From positions 3,534,001 to 3,598,000 of the forward strand of contig CP091727.1 in assembly GCA_022009855.1 (NCBI GenBank): a stretch of 64,000 nt of DNA, given 5' to 3'. The position numbers and the translations under genes were made by a program. Shown in pieces: positions 28,578-39,505 of this stretch; positions within the stretch are counted from its first letter, which is position 1, and every line of letters starts with the position of its first letter. The DNA comes from Lentisphaeria bacterium (GTDB taxonomy: Bacteria > Verrucomicrobiota > Lentisphaeria > Victivallales > Victivallaceae). The notes beneath the pieces are model-generated. The model did not search any database. It saw only the letters and a program-made list of their open reading frames with translations, and was not told where the DNA came from.

Positions 28578-29543
28578 TCACGCGCGACAGGGACCGGTGG
28601 AGTCGCGGATATGCAGCAGGTTCGGCACCAGAATCGCTCCGCCGCCGGAACCTTTCCCGTGCATTCGCAGATGCAGTTCGTCGAGGGCCCGCCGGGCCAG
28701 CTCCTGATAGTCGAAATCGATCGTGGTCTGCGCCGGCGTGAGATAGCAGGAGATGCGGGGCAGTTCGAAGGTGACCAGTGAGACATCCTCCGGAATCCGA
28801 TACCCTGCGTCCTGAATGATCTTCGCCGCCGGGATTCCCAGCGACTGATGGATCATGTGAATGGCGGTGAAGCCCTGCGACAGAACCGCCTTGATGCCGT
28901 CCTCCAGCGAAGTCTCCGAGAGGACGAACTGGAAGTTCCGCACCGAATCGCCCAGCTTGAGCCGGGCCGCCTCCCGCAGAAACTCCTCTTGGCCGCGCCG
29001 GTATTTCTCCTCTTCGGCGTCGACGAAATGGATTCGGGCGATCCGGCGGTGGCCGAGCTGCTGCAGATGTTGCAGGACAATCCGGCTTCCGTCGCTGGAA
29101 TCCGGGTCGATGGAGCAGATTTTATCGAATGCGGTACCGTAGCTGTTGATCATGACCAGCGGCGTCGCCCGTTCCTCGACCCACTTTCTCGCCCAGCTCT
29201 TGTTGAAGATCAGGGAGACGGCGCCGTCGTAGAAGCAGTCGGGAATTTCATGGATATTCTGTTCGAAGACGGTGTGACAGACCCACTTCCGGGCGCAGGC
29301 GTTTTTCACCAGGGCATCCAGCATCAGCGGGCCGTACATGCCGCTGGTATCGCGGACGATCACGACGATCCGGACCTTGTGACGGTTCGCGGTGTTCCGA
29401 TAGTTGAGCCGCTCGGCCGCCGCCAGCACCCGCGCCCGTATTTCCGGCGATACGTTGGGCTGCCCGTTGAAAGCCCGCGACACCTGCGGACGCGAGCAAC
29501 CCGCTTCCCGCGCCAGATCCTGCATGGTGATTTTGTTCGTCAC
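28578..29543 (-). CDS. LacI family transcriptional regulator
   Basis: An intact protein of about 321 residues. The N-terminal helix-turn-helix is ITMQDLAREAGCSRPQVSRAF, followed by the hinge VLAAAERLNYRNTA. The periplasmic-binding-protein-like sensor has IARIHFVDAEEEKYRRGQEEF and a C-terminal FELPRISCYLTPAQTTIDFDY segment. GTG 29543 is preferred because GGGAGG lies seven bases upstream. It is divergent from the first prepilin-GH5 cassette and is its likely repressor. The probable ligand is a sugar released by those enzymes. Confidence 0.9.
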   Translation of the reverse strand: MTNKITMQDLAREAGCSRPQVSRAFNGQPNVSPEIRARVLAAAERLNYRNTANRHKVRIVVIVRDTSGMYGPLMLDALVKNACARKWVCHTVFEQNIHEIPDCFYDGAVSLIFNKSWARKWVEERATPLVMINSYGTAFDKICSIDPDSSDGSRIVLQHLQQLGHRRIARIHFVDAEEEKYRRGQEEFLREAARLKLGDSVRNFQFVLSETSLEDGIKAVLSQGFTAIHMIHQSLGIPAAKIIQDAGYRIPEDVSLVTFELPRISCYLTPAQTTIDFDYQELARRALDELHLRMHGKGSGGGAILVPNLLHIRDSTGPCRA

Positions 29544-29634
29544 GATTCGGCCTCCCGGCAGATAAGGTGCCACAGGTGGGGCGACTTTTCAAGTCATTGT
29601 TCATTTTGTTTCAGTATTTTCCGGTCTGCGGCCC

Positions 29635-29663
29635 TTGTCAGTCCGGGAGTTTTACGGTATAAT
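29635..29663 (+). promoter_or_regulatory. Promoter of the first prepilin-GH5 cassette
   Basis: TTGTCA (29635-29640) and TATAAT (29658-29663) are separated by exactly 17 bases, in the gap between the LacI gene and the cassette. Confidence 0.7.
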
Positions 29664-29745
29664 TATTGCCGTGATGCACGGATGTTCCGCGAGGAAGAAA
29701 CGGTTTCGGAATCAGGAAATCCGAAAACGTTCTTGGAGGATTCTA

Positions 29746-29910
29746 ATGAGGAATATGAGAAATTTCGCTGGAAATTGGATGCTGTTCGTCAACGGCAGGG
29801 AGTGGAGCCGCTCCCCTGACGAAATGTGGAGGGAAACGGCGCGGGAGTGGAAGATCGACGGCCCGTACACTTCAATGGTCATCAATACGAACCGTTTCGA
29901 TGGAGAATAA
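29746..29910 (+). CDS. Small ORF upstream of prepilin 1
   Basis: A 54-residue ORF with an excellent Shine-Dalgarno (GGAGGA, 5 bases before ATG 29746), rich in Trp and Arg, ending DGPYTSMVINTNRFDGE. An alternative reading starts in another frame (NEEYEKFRWKLDAVRQ) and would join this one at DEMWRETAREW if one C is missing in the CCCC near 29815; that would give a longer, more ordinary protein. I cannot decide between them. It lies 20 bases before the prepilin gene and 83 bases after the promoter. No homologue is recognised. Confidence 0.4.
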   Translation: MRNMRNFAGNWMLFVNGREWSRSPDEMWRETAREWKIDGPYTSMVINTNRFDGE

Positions 29911-29930
29911 AACAACGGAAGGGACTTTCC

Positions 29931-30630
29931 ATGAAGAAGAAATTTACTCTTATCGAACTCCTCATTGTAATCGCGATCATCGCAATCCTGGCAAGCCTGC
30001 TTCTGCCTGCTCTGAATAAGGCGAGAGAAAGGGGCAAGGCGATAAATTGTGTCTCAAGAATCCGGCAATGCGGGATAGCCGCCATCACTTACAGTGACAG
30101 CTTTGATGGTTATCTCTGTCCGACCGGCTGGGAAGGGTTGGACCTGGCTCCGACACCATGGAGCACAACATTGCTCAACCTGAAATTTCTTGATCCGAGA
30201 GGCATTCGGGAGTGTCCGTCCATGGCGCCGTCACCCACTGGTTCCAGCATGTCCAGGACTTATGGCATGGTTGCTTATTACAAGGCGGATTCCACGTTTT
30301 GGGACCAAACCTATTTTCCATTTTTGAATATGAAACGGATTTCTAAATTTTATAAATGGACCTCCTCCATTAAAAAAGCCATCCGATGTTATTTATCTGG
30401 CTGATTCCGCGGACTTCGATGCCGACGGAAACGCATGGAGGCAAAGCTGGATGTTTTACTTCTTCCCCAATGCGTCAACAGGCAATTACAAGATCCATAT
30501 GCGGCATAACCGGAAAGCAAATGCGTTTGTCCTGGATGGGCATGTCGGATCCTATGGGAGTTCAACACTGATAAACCGATACAAATTCATGAATAAAATC
30601 AATGACAATTCCGGTGAATTGTTTTATTAA
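29931..30630 (+). CDS. Prepilin-type protein 1 with C-terminal DGHV motif (one frameshift)
   Basis: About 232 residues. A three-Lys leader is followed by the class III signal core FTLIELLIVIAIIAILA, including the conserved Glu5, then LLPALNKARERGKAI. The C-terminal part has MRHNRKANAFVLDGHV, the histidine-to-DG motif of the large pseudopilin-like families of the PVC superphylum. The residue before the predicted cleavage site is Lys rather than Gly. A shift near 30355 joins to PSDVIYLADSADFD; the stop is 30628-30630. It is exported and presumably processed by prepilin peptidase. It sits 23 bases upstream of a secreted GH5 gene. Confidence 0.88.
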
Positions 30631-30653
30631 CTTGAACAGGAGGAAAAAGTTCC

Positions 30654-32245
30654 ATGGATCAACGGAGAATTGTATTTTGCGCAGCCGTTCTGGGGCTGCT
30701 GTGCAGTGTCGTCTCGGCGGCTCCCCAGGCGGGATGGCGGCTTGATAAAAATGCAAAATGGGAAACGGAGAACGGGAAAAAAATCCTCACGGTTTTCGCT
30801 CCTGAAGCAGTTTCACAGTCGTTTCAAATACAGAACATCGACATGACACCTTACATCGGGAAGGATATCCTTCTGAAAGTGGATATCCGGGCAAACGATG
30901 TAAAAAAGCCTAAAAACACGATGTACCATGGAGTGAAATTCATGCTGATTCTCCGGCAGAACGGGCGGAAACAGTATTTTGAAACGCGGATGACCGGTTT
31001 GCGTTACGGAACCTATGACTGGACAACCACTCAGATCATGCTTTCCGTACCGGAAAACATTGCCAAAAAAGCAGAACTTGTTGTCGGCCTCCAAAAAACG
31101 TCCGGTACGGCGGCATTTCGCAACTTCTCCATTCAGGAAATTAAACACTACTCTCCGGAACTTCCGGAAAATTTCCGATGCGAATACACTGAATCCGCAA
31201 AAAGGCTTCCGACTTTGCGCGGTGTGATGAGCCCGCAACCGTTGAAACTGAAAATGGAAGATATCACGGAACTTGGCCGATGGAAGGCCAATGTCATGCG
31301 ATACCAACTGAATGTTCCACGGAGTCTGGCCAGCGATCCGGCGAAATACCGGAACTGGCTGGAACGCTGCCTGAAGAATCTGGACAATCTGCTCCCCGAG
31401 TTCAAAAAAGCAAAACATTTACGTGATTCTTGATATGCACACCCCGCCGGGCGGGCGGTACGGCAAGATGCAGCTGCTGGGAACCGCCTCCGATGGAAAA
31501 CGGGCGCAGGCGACCCCGCAAAGCGCATTCCGGATGTTTTTTGAAGATACGTATAAAGATCTGTATCTCTCCTGTTGGAAAGAGATTGCGGAACGCTACA
31601 AGGATCAGGATATCATTGTCGCATACGATCTGGTCAATGAGCCGGATCAGAGCATGAGCATGCCCAAATACGACTATCTCTGGCTTCAGGAGCAGGCGGC
31701 GAAAGCCATCCGGAAGATCGATCCGGAAAAACTGCTGATCGTCACCTGCGATGAATGGGCGAAAGCGAGAACTTTTTCCCAAGCTGCGGCCGCTCCCGTT
31801 GAAGAATGTTCTCTACACGTTCCATTTCTATTCGCCCGGAGAATATACCCATCAGGGAATCGCCGATCAGTTCAAGCAGGCGAAGCAGGGGAAGATCAAA
31901 GGCTATCCGGGGAAATATGACGGTTACTGGTTTGACCGGGAACAGATGCGCGTTTCAATGAAACCGGTGCGGGATTTTCAACTGAAATATGGAGCGAAAA
32001 TCTATGTCGGGGAATTCTCCGTCATACGCTTTGCCGAAGGAGGGGCGCAATATCTGGAGGATGCCATCTCTCTGTTTGAAGAGTATGGCTGGAACTGGAC
32101 GTATCACGCCTTCCGGGAATGGGATTACTGGAGTGTCGAGCACAGCGATGACATCAATGACATCGCGCCGACGAAACAGGATACGGATCGGAAAAAAGTC
32201 CTCCTGCGCTATTTTCAGAAAAATAAATTCGGTTCAGGCAATTGA
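30654..32245 (+). CDS. Secreted GH5 glycoside hydrolase 1 (two frameshifts)
   Basis: About 530 residues. A signal peptide (IVFCAAVLGLLCSVVSAAP) is followed by an N-terminal ~190-residue beta domain, then a GH5 barrel that begins at LRGVMSPQPLKL. The acid/base glutamate is in YDLVNEPDQ and the nucleophile glutamate in IYVGEFSVIRF; FHFYSPGEYTHQ and WNWTYHAFREWDYWS line the site. Shifts lie near 31420 and 31775. It is a clear paralogue of the GH5 at 43.8 kb, with the same domain order. Likely activity is an endo-beta-glucanase, mannanase or related enzyme acting outside the cytoplasm. Its stop is followed closely by the alginate-lyase-like gene. Confidence 0.88.
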
Positions 32246-32256
32246 GTGGAAGCGAT

Positions 32257-33343
32257 ATGAATGGAAGCATATTTCTCTGCGACGACAAGTATTGGCGAAA
32301 GCAGAAACTTACCCTGCCGGAGGATGTACGTCTTGGCCTGAATCGTCGGGCGGATGCGATTCTGGCTGAACCGGAATTAAGTGTCACCCGGCGGACGGTG
32401 CCCACGCACACGGGAAACATTCATGACTACATCAGCCTCTCAAAATACAACTGGCCGAATCCGGATACGCCTGATGGTCTTCCCTGGATTTACCGGGACG
32501 GAATTGTCAATCCGGAGTATGAAAAATATGACCTGTTTCCGTTGATACGGATGTGCCGCAACGTCGGAATTCTGACCGCGGTCAGTCGCCTTTCCGATCG
32601 CATGGAGTGTGCGGAAAAAGCCGGCAGATTTTTAAAATGCTGGTTTCTAGACCCGGAAACGGCGATGACTCCTCATCTCAAATTTGCGCAATTCACCCCC
32701 GGTAGTTGTTCCGGGCATCCAGCCGGACTCATCGATGGACATTTTTTCTGTGAACTGCTGGAAGCTGTGGCATCTCTGCCGTTCACAAAAGAGTGGACTC
32801 CGGAAAATCTGGCGCAGCTGCGCCGCTGGTTTACGAATTACTTCTTCTGGCTGATCGGAGATCCGTTTCCGCGAAAGGAAGAGGCTCTCCGGAACAATCA
32901 TGGGACATGGTATGATGTTCAGTTCGTTGCAACTGCGGGTTTTTCTGAATCATTCGGAAATCGCCCGGCGCCAGCTTCTGGAAAAGTCTATCCCGCGTTT
33001 ATCCGTGCAGTTGATGCATCCGGGATTCCAGCCGTTCGAACTTGGCCGCACCTTGTCTCTCACCTACAGTGTTTTCAATCTGGAGGGGTGGAGTCGGCTT
33101 GCCGCGTATGCGAAGCGGCTGGGCGTCGAACTCTGGAATCATCCAGGCTGTGACGGAACCACATTGAAAATGGGATTTCAATTGCTGATTCCGTTTCTGT
33201 GCGGAAAGCAAAGATGGGAACATCCTCAAATCGGCCCCCTGCCGAATTCACGCAGACTCTTTGCTCTGGTGAATGATTTTCTCGAACCGCTGGAAGAGTT
33301 CACTCCCGGAGAAGAACTGGCCTGCATTCCTCCGGAAAGCTGA
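32257..33343 (+). CDS. Alginate lyase-like protein (one frameshift)
   Basis: About 362 residues with the alginate-lyase superfamily pattern. HTGNIHDYISLSKYNWPNPD is followed by DGLPWIYRDGIVNPE, GHPAGLIDGHFFCELLEAV and RNNHGTWYDVQ, whose Asn-His and Tyr are the expected catalytic region. The fold is an alpha/alpha toroid. No signal peptide is visible, so it may degrade imported oligouronides or be exported by another route. A shift near 32935 joins to FLNHSEIARRQLLE. It is translationally close to GH5 number 1 (12 bases), giving an operon of small ORF, prepilin, GH5 and lyase. Confidence 0.75.
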
Positions 33344-33413
33344 ATTAATCCAGAGAGATTATTTCCACGCTTTTAATAAGCGGCGGAGTGTCCGGAAATT
33401 CCGTTTCCGGCTG

Positions 33414-33442
33414 TTGCAATTCCCCCTCCGGCGGAGTATATT
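33414..33442 (+). promoter_or_regulatory. Promoter before the zinc-ribbon/thiE genes
   Basis: TTGCAA (33414-33419) and TATATT (33437-33442) are separated by 17 bases, 40 bases upstream of the zinc-ribbon ATG. Confidence 0.6.
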
Positions 33443-33481
33443 AATGCCGGATTGAATGGATAACTGCCGGAGGAAAATCGA

Positions 33482-33858
33482 ATGCGAGCCGGAGAATCGG
33501 TGGTCTGCCCTCATTGCGGGAACGGACCGTGGTGAAGACGAAGACCGTCACCGACGGGTGGCGCGTCTCCGGAACCCGTTTTGTCTGTGTTCTCTGCGGC
33601 GGCGAACTCGGTTCTCCGGAAAAGGCGCAGGAGAAAGCCGATTCGTCGGCGAAACGCGCCGCGGACCGCTTCGCCTCGCTGCTCGGCGACGGCGCCGAAG
33701 CCGCGCCGAAGGCGGACCTTTCCCCGGATGAAAACTACGGCCGCTTCTGCCGGAACTGCGTGCACTTCATCGAACACCCGTTCCGGCCGCTCTGCGGCAG
33801 AGACGGCCGGGCCGCCGATCCGATGGGGGAGTGCGGCGAATTTGTAAAAAAAAGGTGA
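33482..33858 (+). CDS. Small zinc-ribbon protein of unknown function (one frameshift)
   Basis: About 125 residues with two cysteine pairs near the N-terminus (CPHCGN and CVLCGG) and a further set near the C-terminus (CRNCVHF, a central Cys, and ECGEF), so it probably binds one or two zinc ions. An Ala/Lys-rich stretch links them. GGAGG precedes ATG 33482. One base is missing near 33528, after CGNG. The function is not recognised. It lies seven bases before thiE and likely shares its promoter. Confidence 0.6.
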
Positions 33859-33865
33859 ATCTTCC

Positions 33866-34527
33866 ATGCCGGACTCCTGCTTCAAAAAACAAGTCGGAAC
33901 GGGCCGCCGCATTCGAGGCGGCCGATCTTTATGTGGTCATTTCGTCGGAATTCACCCTCGGGCGGCCGGTGATGGAGATCTTCGAAGCGGCCGCCTCCGC
34001 CGGAGTGACGCTGATCCAGCTCCGCGAGAAGGAGAAGGGCAAGAAGTTCCTGTACGATCTCGCGGTGGCCTGCCGCCCGGTGGCCAACCGGTACGGAATT
34101 CTGCTGATGATCGACGACCATGTTGATGTGGCGCTCGCCGCCGGAGCCGATGGAGTCCATCTCGGGCAGGAGGATCTGCCGATCGAGGCCGCGCGCGCGA
34201 TTGCGCCCGAACTCTGGCTCGGGAACTCCACCCACAATCTGGAGGAGGCGCTCGCGCGGCGAGCCGGGGCCGATTACATCAACATCGGTCCGATCTATCC
34301 GACCCGGACAAAAAGCGTCTCCTGCGGCGCACTCGGCGTGGAGGCGATCCGCCGCATCGCCCCCGCAGGTGAATCTGCCCTTTTCGGTGATGGGCGGCAT
34401 CAAGGCGGTGCAGATCCCCGAACTTCTGGCCGCGGGAGCCCGCCACATCGCGATGGTGACCGAGGTGACCCAGGCGCCGGATGTCGCCGCCAAGGTGCGC
34501 GAACTGCGCGCGCTTTTCCGGAACTGA
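33866..34527 (+). CDS. thiE: Thiamine-phosphate synthase (two frameshifts)
   Basis: About 220 residues of the ThiE TIM barrel, which joins HMP-pyrophosphate and thiazole phosphate. Diagnostic segments are GVTLIQLREKEKGKKF, LLMIDDHVDVALAAGADGVHLGQEDLP, YINIGPIYPTRTK and FSVMGGIK. The start at ATG 33866 has AAGGTG upstream; a shift in the A-run near 33887 and one near 34367 interrupt the frame. No TPP-riboswitch-like structure was noticed upstream. Confidence 0.9.
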
Positions 34528-34567
34528 GTTCGTATCGTCCCGAGATCATCCCGGGAGGTGACGGAGC

Positions 34568-34705
34568 ATGAAAATGCCGGATTCCCTCCCGCTCGTTCTT
34601 CCTGCGCCGGTGACGCCGTTTCCCGTTGCCGGTCAGGCCCCGCCTCCCGCAGCAGGCAACAGCCGTTTCCAACTTTCGGAATCTCCAGAAATATTTTTCT
34701 TCTGA
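34568..34705 (+). pseudogene. Short ORF, possibly the 5' stub of a DapA/NanA-type gene
   Basis: A 45-residue ORF with GGAGG about ten bases upstream. Its start (PLVLPAPVTPFPVAG) recalls the N-terminus of dihydrodipicolinate-synthase/N-acetylneuraminate-lyase proteins (PAxVTPF). The rest does not continue the family. It lies at the border between the thiE genes and the second accessory cassette. The remaining part of the 331-base gap from thiE to the next small ORF holds only the promoter listed at 34771-34799. Confidence 0.25.
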
Positions 34706-34770
34706 AGCAGCCCATCGGGGGGGAAGTATAAAAAGGTGATATTTCAATAGGTAATGTAACATCACTGCAA

Positions 34771-34799
34771 TTGCTTTTCTGTTCAATCCGGTCCATAAT
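34771..34799 (+). promoter_or_regulatory. Promoter of the second prepilin-glycosidase cassette
   Basis: TTGCTT (34771-34776) and CATAAT (34794-34799) are separated by 17 bases. Confidence 0.5.
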
Positions 34800-34858
34800 T
34801 AATATGACAATTGAGAAGACGGTCAGATCTGGAACGACATCTTGACTGTGGAAGGAAA

Positions 34859-35044
34859 ATGGAATCGGAAAAGGAGGTTGCTTGGATGAGATTGGGGTGT
34901 AGCCTGTTCCCTGCGGCGGTGGCAGCTGCTTGTTGCGGTGGCGGCGGATGCCAAAGTGATTTTTTGGAGTCGGGGCCATTCGTTCTGCCCGTCAGGGATG
35001 GAATTTTTCCTGTTGTTGCGTCCGACAATCAGATGGGAGAATAG
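34859..35044 (+). CDS. Small ORF upstream of prepilin 2
   Basis: A 61-residue ORF with GGAAGG before ATG 34859. A second possible start at 34886 has GGAGG eight bases upstream and would begin MRLGCSLFPAAVAAACC, which looks like a short signal or lipoprotein leader. It ends six bases before the prepilin ATG, implying coupled translation. No homologue is recognised and it is unlike the small ORF before prepilin 1. Confidence 0.35.
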   Translation: MESEKEVAWMRLGCSLFPAAVAAACCGGGGCQSDFLESGPFVLPVRDGIFPVVASDNQMGE

Positions 35045-35050
35045 TTGAAC

Positions 35051-35790
35051 ATGAGAGACCGCCGGATTTTTACTCTTATCGAACTCCTCGTCGTGATCGC
35101 GATCATCGCAATTCTGGCAAGCATGCTTCTGCCGGCGCTCAACCGGGCGAGGGAGAGGGCCCGGGGAATCACCTGCCTGAACCGCCTGAAGCAGATCGGC
35201 ACACTGGTGGGGCTCTATACCAACGACTACAAGGGCACCATCAACATCTGGGAGAAAAACGGGCCCCATTACTATGGACACCTGCTGTACTACTCGAATA
35301 TGCTCGGCAATGTCGACGGCAAATCGATCGAGACCCTGACCTGTCCCGCTCTTGAAGTCAAAATGACCGATGACTGGGTATACACCGCTCTGGCGCAGCA
35401 ATACGGTTCTCTCCATGCGGGGGTCGATCTGGATTATCAGAAGAACTTCAACAACGCATACAAGCTGGTGACGGTTTCCGAATCGGAGAAATACATGGTT
35501 TTGAATCTGCCCGGGCTCCGGCATGCCTCGAAGTTCCCGATCTGCTTCGATACCATCGATACGACCACCGGTCGTTCCGCGTTGCAGATGAATGACAAAA
35601 GCGGAAAAATCGGTTTCCATTTCCGCCACGGGGGAGCGCCAATCTGCTCTATGCGGACGGCCATTCCGGAGGGAAAAATCCACGGGCGCTCTGGAATGAG
35701 TTTATCCGCAACAAGGCGCCGCTCAACGGCTTTTTGACCCACCCGCTGGTTTATCGACTGGACAATTACAAGCTCAATTATGTCTTCTGA
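35051..35790 (+). CDS. Prepilin-type protein 2 with C-terminal DGH motif (one frameshift)
   Basis: About 246 residues. A six-residue leader precedes FTLIELLVVIAIIAILA with Glu5; LLPALNRARERARGI follows. The C-terminus has FHFRHGG and LLYADGHSGGKNP. The residue before the cleavage site is Ile, not Gly. A missing G near 35633 separates the two parts; the stop is 35788-35790. It is followed 54 bases later by a very large secreted glycosidase. Confidence 0.88.
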
Positions 35791-35844
35791 TCCATTCAGA
35801 GAATCGGAACATCAATGAAAATCATTGTATAAGGATCTTTTCTC

Positions 35845-38800
35845 ATGCACCACGCCCGCTTGCGAACCGCATTGCAGAAGCTGCTCCTCTTCTGCTGGCT
35901 TCCCGCCTTTGGAGCTGCTCCGGAATTCACCCCGATGGAATCCTGCTTCTCCGGCTCCCCCGGCTCGATGCCGCAGGGATGGATAAACTTTAAGAATGCG
36001 GAATCCGGCACCGGACTCACCAATAATTTTCAGTGGGATGGACACCCGGTGTTTCGAATTGTTTCCGGTAAAGACACCGCGGTGATCCACTCCGGCACCT
36101 TTGAGTTCCCGTCCAAGGGGATCCTCCGCTTTTCCGTCTGGGCTCGCGCAACCGTCAACAACGCGAGAATCAAGCTGCTGATCGTCGGCGACAGCTACAG
36201 ATCGTACCGGACCCGGGAGGCGAGGTTGACCGAGACGTTTCAGCGCGTTACTGTCGAAATGCCGGTTCCTGTGAAGATCTTGAAGAGCAACACATTCTGG
36301 TTCCGGATCGACGCGCCCCCGACCGGAAACGATTTTCTGATCGCGAAGGTGAAAACGGAACTGCTCCCGCCGGTAGAGGTCGCCCGACAGACCGGAAACA
36401 TTCTGACGAACGGCGAATTTCATTTCGGCGCCTCCGGATTCCAGCGGGAATATTACAATCGCATCGTTCTGGATAAAACGGCCCCGGTCTTTCAGGACAA
36501 CCGTTGCGTTCTTGCCGGACCGTACTTTCTCTTCAGCGACGCCTTCACCTATCGACCCGGAACGGTTTATACGGCGGTGGCGCGGATGAAGCGCGCCGTG
36601 AAGGGAAAACCGGCCACCGCCCGTCTCATCCTGTTGCCGTTTCATTACAGGGGCTTCATTCAGAGAGAGTTTCCGCTTGAGGATGAGTACCGTACCTATG
36701 TGGTGCAGGGAGAGCTGCCTCCCTCGCGCTACAACCGGATGGCTCTGCGAGTGGATGCGCTTGACGGCACGGTGGAGATCAGCCGCCTGCAACTTGTGGA
36801 AGGTCCCCGGAAAGAGTTTCTGCCGCGTCCCTCCGTCGAACTGGGTGTCACCGGTAATATCAATTTTGACGCCGGAGACACCGGCGCGAAGCTGAATATT
36901 CGTCTGCTGCAGAATGAGACTCCCCGTGCGGACTTTCTGGCGGTGGAGGTTCGCGATGCATTCGGTAAAATTGTACGAAGTGAAAAGATTGCAGTCCCCG
37001 CGCAAAAGGAGTTCACTTTTCCGCTGGCGGTGGATACCTCGCTGCGAGGCGTATTCTTTGTCACTCTCTCATTCGGGGGCGACACTGCCAAAGCCCGCTA
37101 CGCGGTCGTGAAAAAACTGAAGGGAAAAACTTTTTCGCAGAATATGCTCGCGGGTCATCTTCAGCCGCTTCAGAGTCCGGATCTCTCTCTCTTCGAGCGG
37201 TATCTGCCGATCTCTCCGAACATCAACCGTTTCTTCATGGAAGGAGGGAAAGAGGCGTTGCGACTGATGGAAACGGAACCATTCCGGAAACAGTACCGCA
37301 CATTTCCGTTCAAGAACGTGATCTGCCTGAGATGGGAGGATCTGCACGAATCGGGATTCGACACCTGGCTCGAAAACAAATTGACTCCGGAACTGGAGAA
37401 AAAGATTCTGGCCAGATTGGAGCGTTTTGCCGGAATCGCGCGGGAATGCAACTTCTACGGAGTGGAGCTTTTCAATGAGCCCCATCTCTGGAAAGTTCGT
37501 TCCGGCAACAATATCGGTTCGGCATCCATGCCGCCGGAAAAGACCGCGCGACTGTACGCGAAGGCGTATCCGATTTTGAAGCAACATGCGCCGGAGCTCA
37601 AGGTGTTCGGACCGTGTACTCATTTTCAGGAGACACAGTATAATGAGCGGTTTCTGAAAGCGGGCGGCGCGGATCACATTGACGCCTTCACCTTCCATTC
37701 CTACAATGAGGATCCCGACTCAGACCATGTGGCCGAGCAGAATCTGGAACTCAAAAACTGGTTGCCCGCTTCCGGCCGGATCTGCCGGTGATCAATACGG
37801 AGATCTATTACGGGGTGCGCGATCACAGTCAATCGGCAAGCGATGAAGAGAGTCGGCGTGCCTACTTCAAGAATTCTGAACTGGAACATGCCGCCGTCTA
37901 CGCCGCGTTCTACGCGAATTCGGCGGCATCGGGGGTGCCTTTTTCCGCCTTCAGTCCATCCTGGCTCTGCGGCGGAGTTCCGAATACGCCGCAGCACTAT
38001 GTGCTTGCTTCCGGTGCGGCGCTCAATGCGGCGATTGAACTTCTGGGGAATTGCGGAGAGGAGAGCAGGATTCTCCATCTGGACTCACAGATCCGCTGCT
38101 TCCTGTTCCCGCAGGCGCAGGGAGGGGCGGTGGCCACGTTGCGAGTCATTCCCTCCGGAAACTCCGTCGACATCCGGGCGCATCTGCCGGAAGGGATTCA
38201 GATTTACGATCTCTTCGGGAATCGTATCTCCTCCCGGAATGTGAAACTCTCTTCGGCGATCCACTACCTGAAGTTCGCTCCCGGAATGGACGCGGAAAAA
38301 ATTCTGAACGATCTGCCGCTGGATGGGCTGCCGTTTCCGTTTGATGCATCTCTGACCATCTGGGATGTGAATACGCTGGCGGTGAAGGTTCGCAATCGCG
38401 GCAGAAAGCCCGGGGAGCTCTCGGTTCAGCTGAAGAAACTGCCGGGAAACTGGATTGCGAAGACTTCCATTTGCACGCAGAGGATCGCTCCTCAGGAGGA
38501 GAAGCTTTTTCTTTTCCCCATGCGGGAAATGCCATTGAACCGGGTCGGTGAACAGTCGGTGATTTTGGCTCTCCGGGCAGAGGGGGACAGCAGGATTTTC
38601 TGCGCCGTCTGAATGCCTTTCCGGTCCGTTACAGTGCGGATTTCAAATTCCGGCCGCAGGATTATGCGTTTTATGGAGTGCGGAATCTCGGTCCGGACTG
38701 GCATCGGCGTCCCTGCCGGGGGATGCCGATTGCTCCGCCCGCGTCGGCGCGCTCTGGAATGAACGCGGGCTGATGCTCTCCGTTGAAACGGAGGATGACC

Positions 38801-39289
38801 GTTTTGTTCCGCCGACGACCTATGGCGATGCCTACAAGCAGGATTCGTTGCAGATCTATTTTGATATGAAGAACGATTCCAGCCGGCGGGGGAGCAACGC
38901 GAACCGTTCCGACGATCTCACCTACCTGGTCGGTGAGCTGGCGGGGAAACAGCCGTTCGCCTTTCTCGAATTTGCGGAGGGAACCCGCTATATCGGCACA
39001 AACAACGCCACGACCGGTCTTGATTCCGCAGTTGAGGTTGGGGTTGCCCCCGGCAGGAACAAAGGGGCGCCGCTATCGTATTTTCTTTCCCCGTGAAACA
39101 TTGTATCAGGTGCCGTTCAAATCAGGAACCGTACTGGGATTTTCGATGCTGATCAACGATAATGACGGAGAGGGGCGAAAACAGGGGATCACCCTGACTC
39201 CGCCGGGGACGGAGCCTCACGGCAATCCGCAGCTGTTCCGGGACATGGTTCTACTGCGCTCCGGCGATGGCACGGAAAGTCGGAAATAG
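35845..39289 (+). CDS. Secreted multidomain glycoside hydrolase (about four frameshifts)
   Basis: About 1,147 residues. The N-terminal signal peptide is LLLFCWLPAFGAAP. Two beta-sandwich carbohydrate-binding-like domains follow (residues ~25-340), then an immunoglobulin-like linker. The clan-A barrel has an acid/base glutamate in YGVELFNEPHLW (residue ~540) and a nucleophile in VINTEIYYGVRD. Next is a beta domain, and last a CBM9/DOMON-like domain with VGALWNERGLMLSVETEDD and DSLQIYFDMKND. Shifts near 37775, 38590, 38725 and 39060 interrupt it; each resumes at once. The GH family is not certain. Likely an extracytoplasmic polysaccharide hydrolase. Confidence 0.75.
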
Positions 39290-39505
39290 GTTGGAATGCT
39301 TCTGATGTCCAATACGATACCGTGAAATAAAACGCTCCCGCCGATTTTTCCGGGCAGGTGAATCGGCGGAGGATTTCCGAACCGGTAAATGAAGCGCCTG
39401 CAAGGACGCCGGGCGCGGATGGATTCCCGATCACCCTTCGGGAATCCTTTTGTTTTTGCGCGGATGCTGTGTAAAAGCGTAAAATATCTATTTTTTTGTG
39501 TTCTC

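Noticed and set aside
33800..33866. TPP riboswitch before thiE
   Set aside because: The upstream sequence is the coding region of the zinc-ribbon gene, and no riboswitch-like conserved segments were seen.
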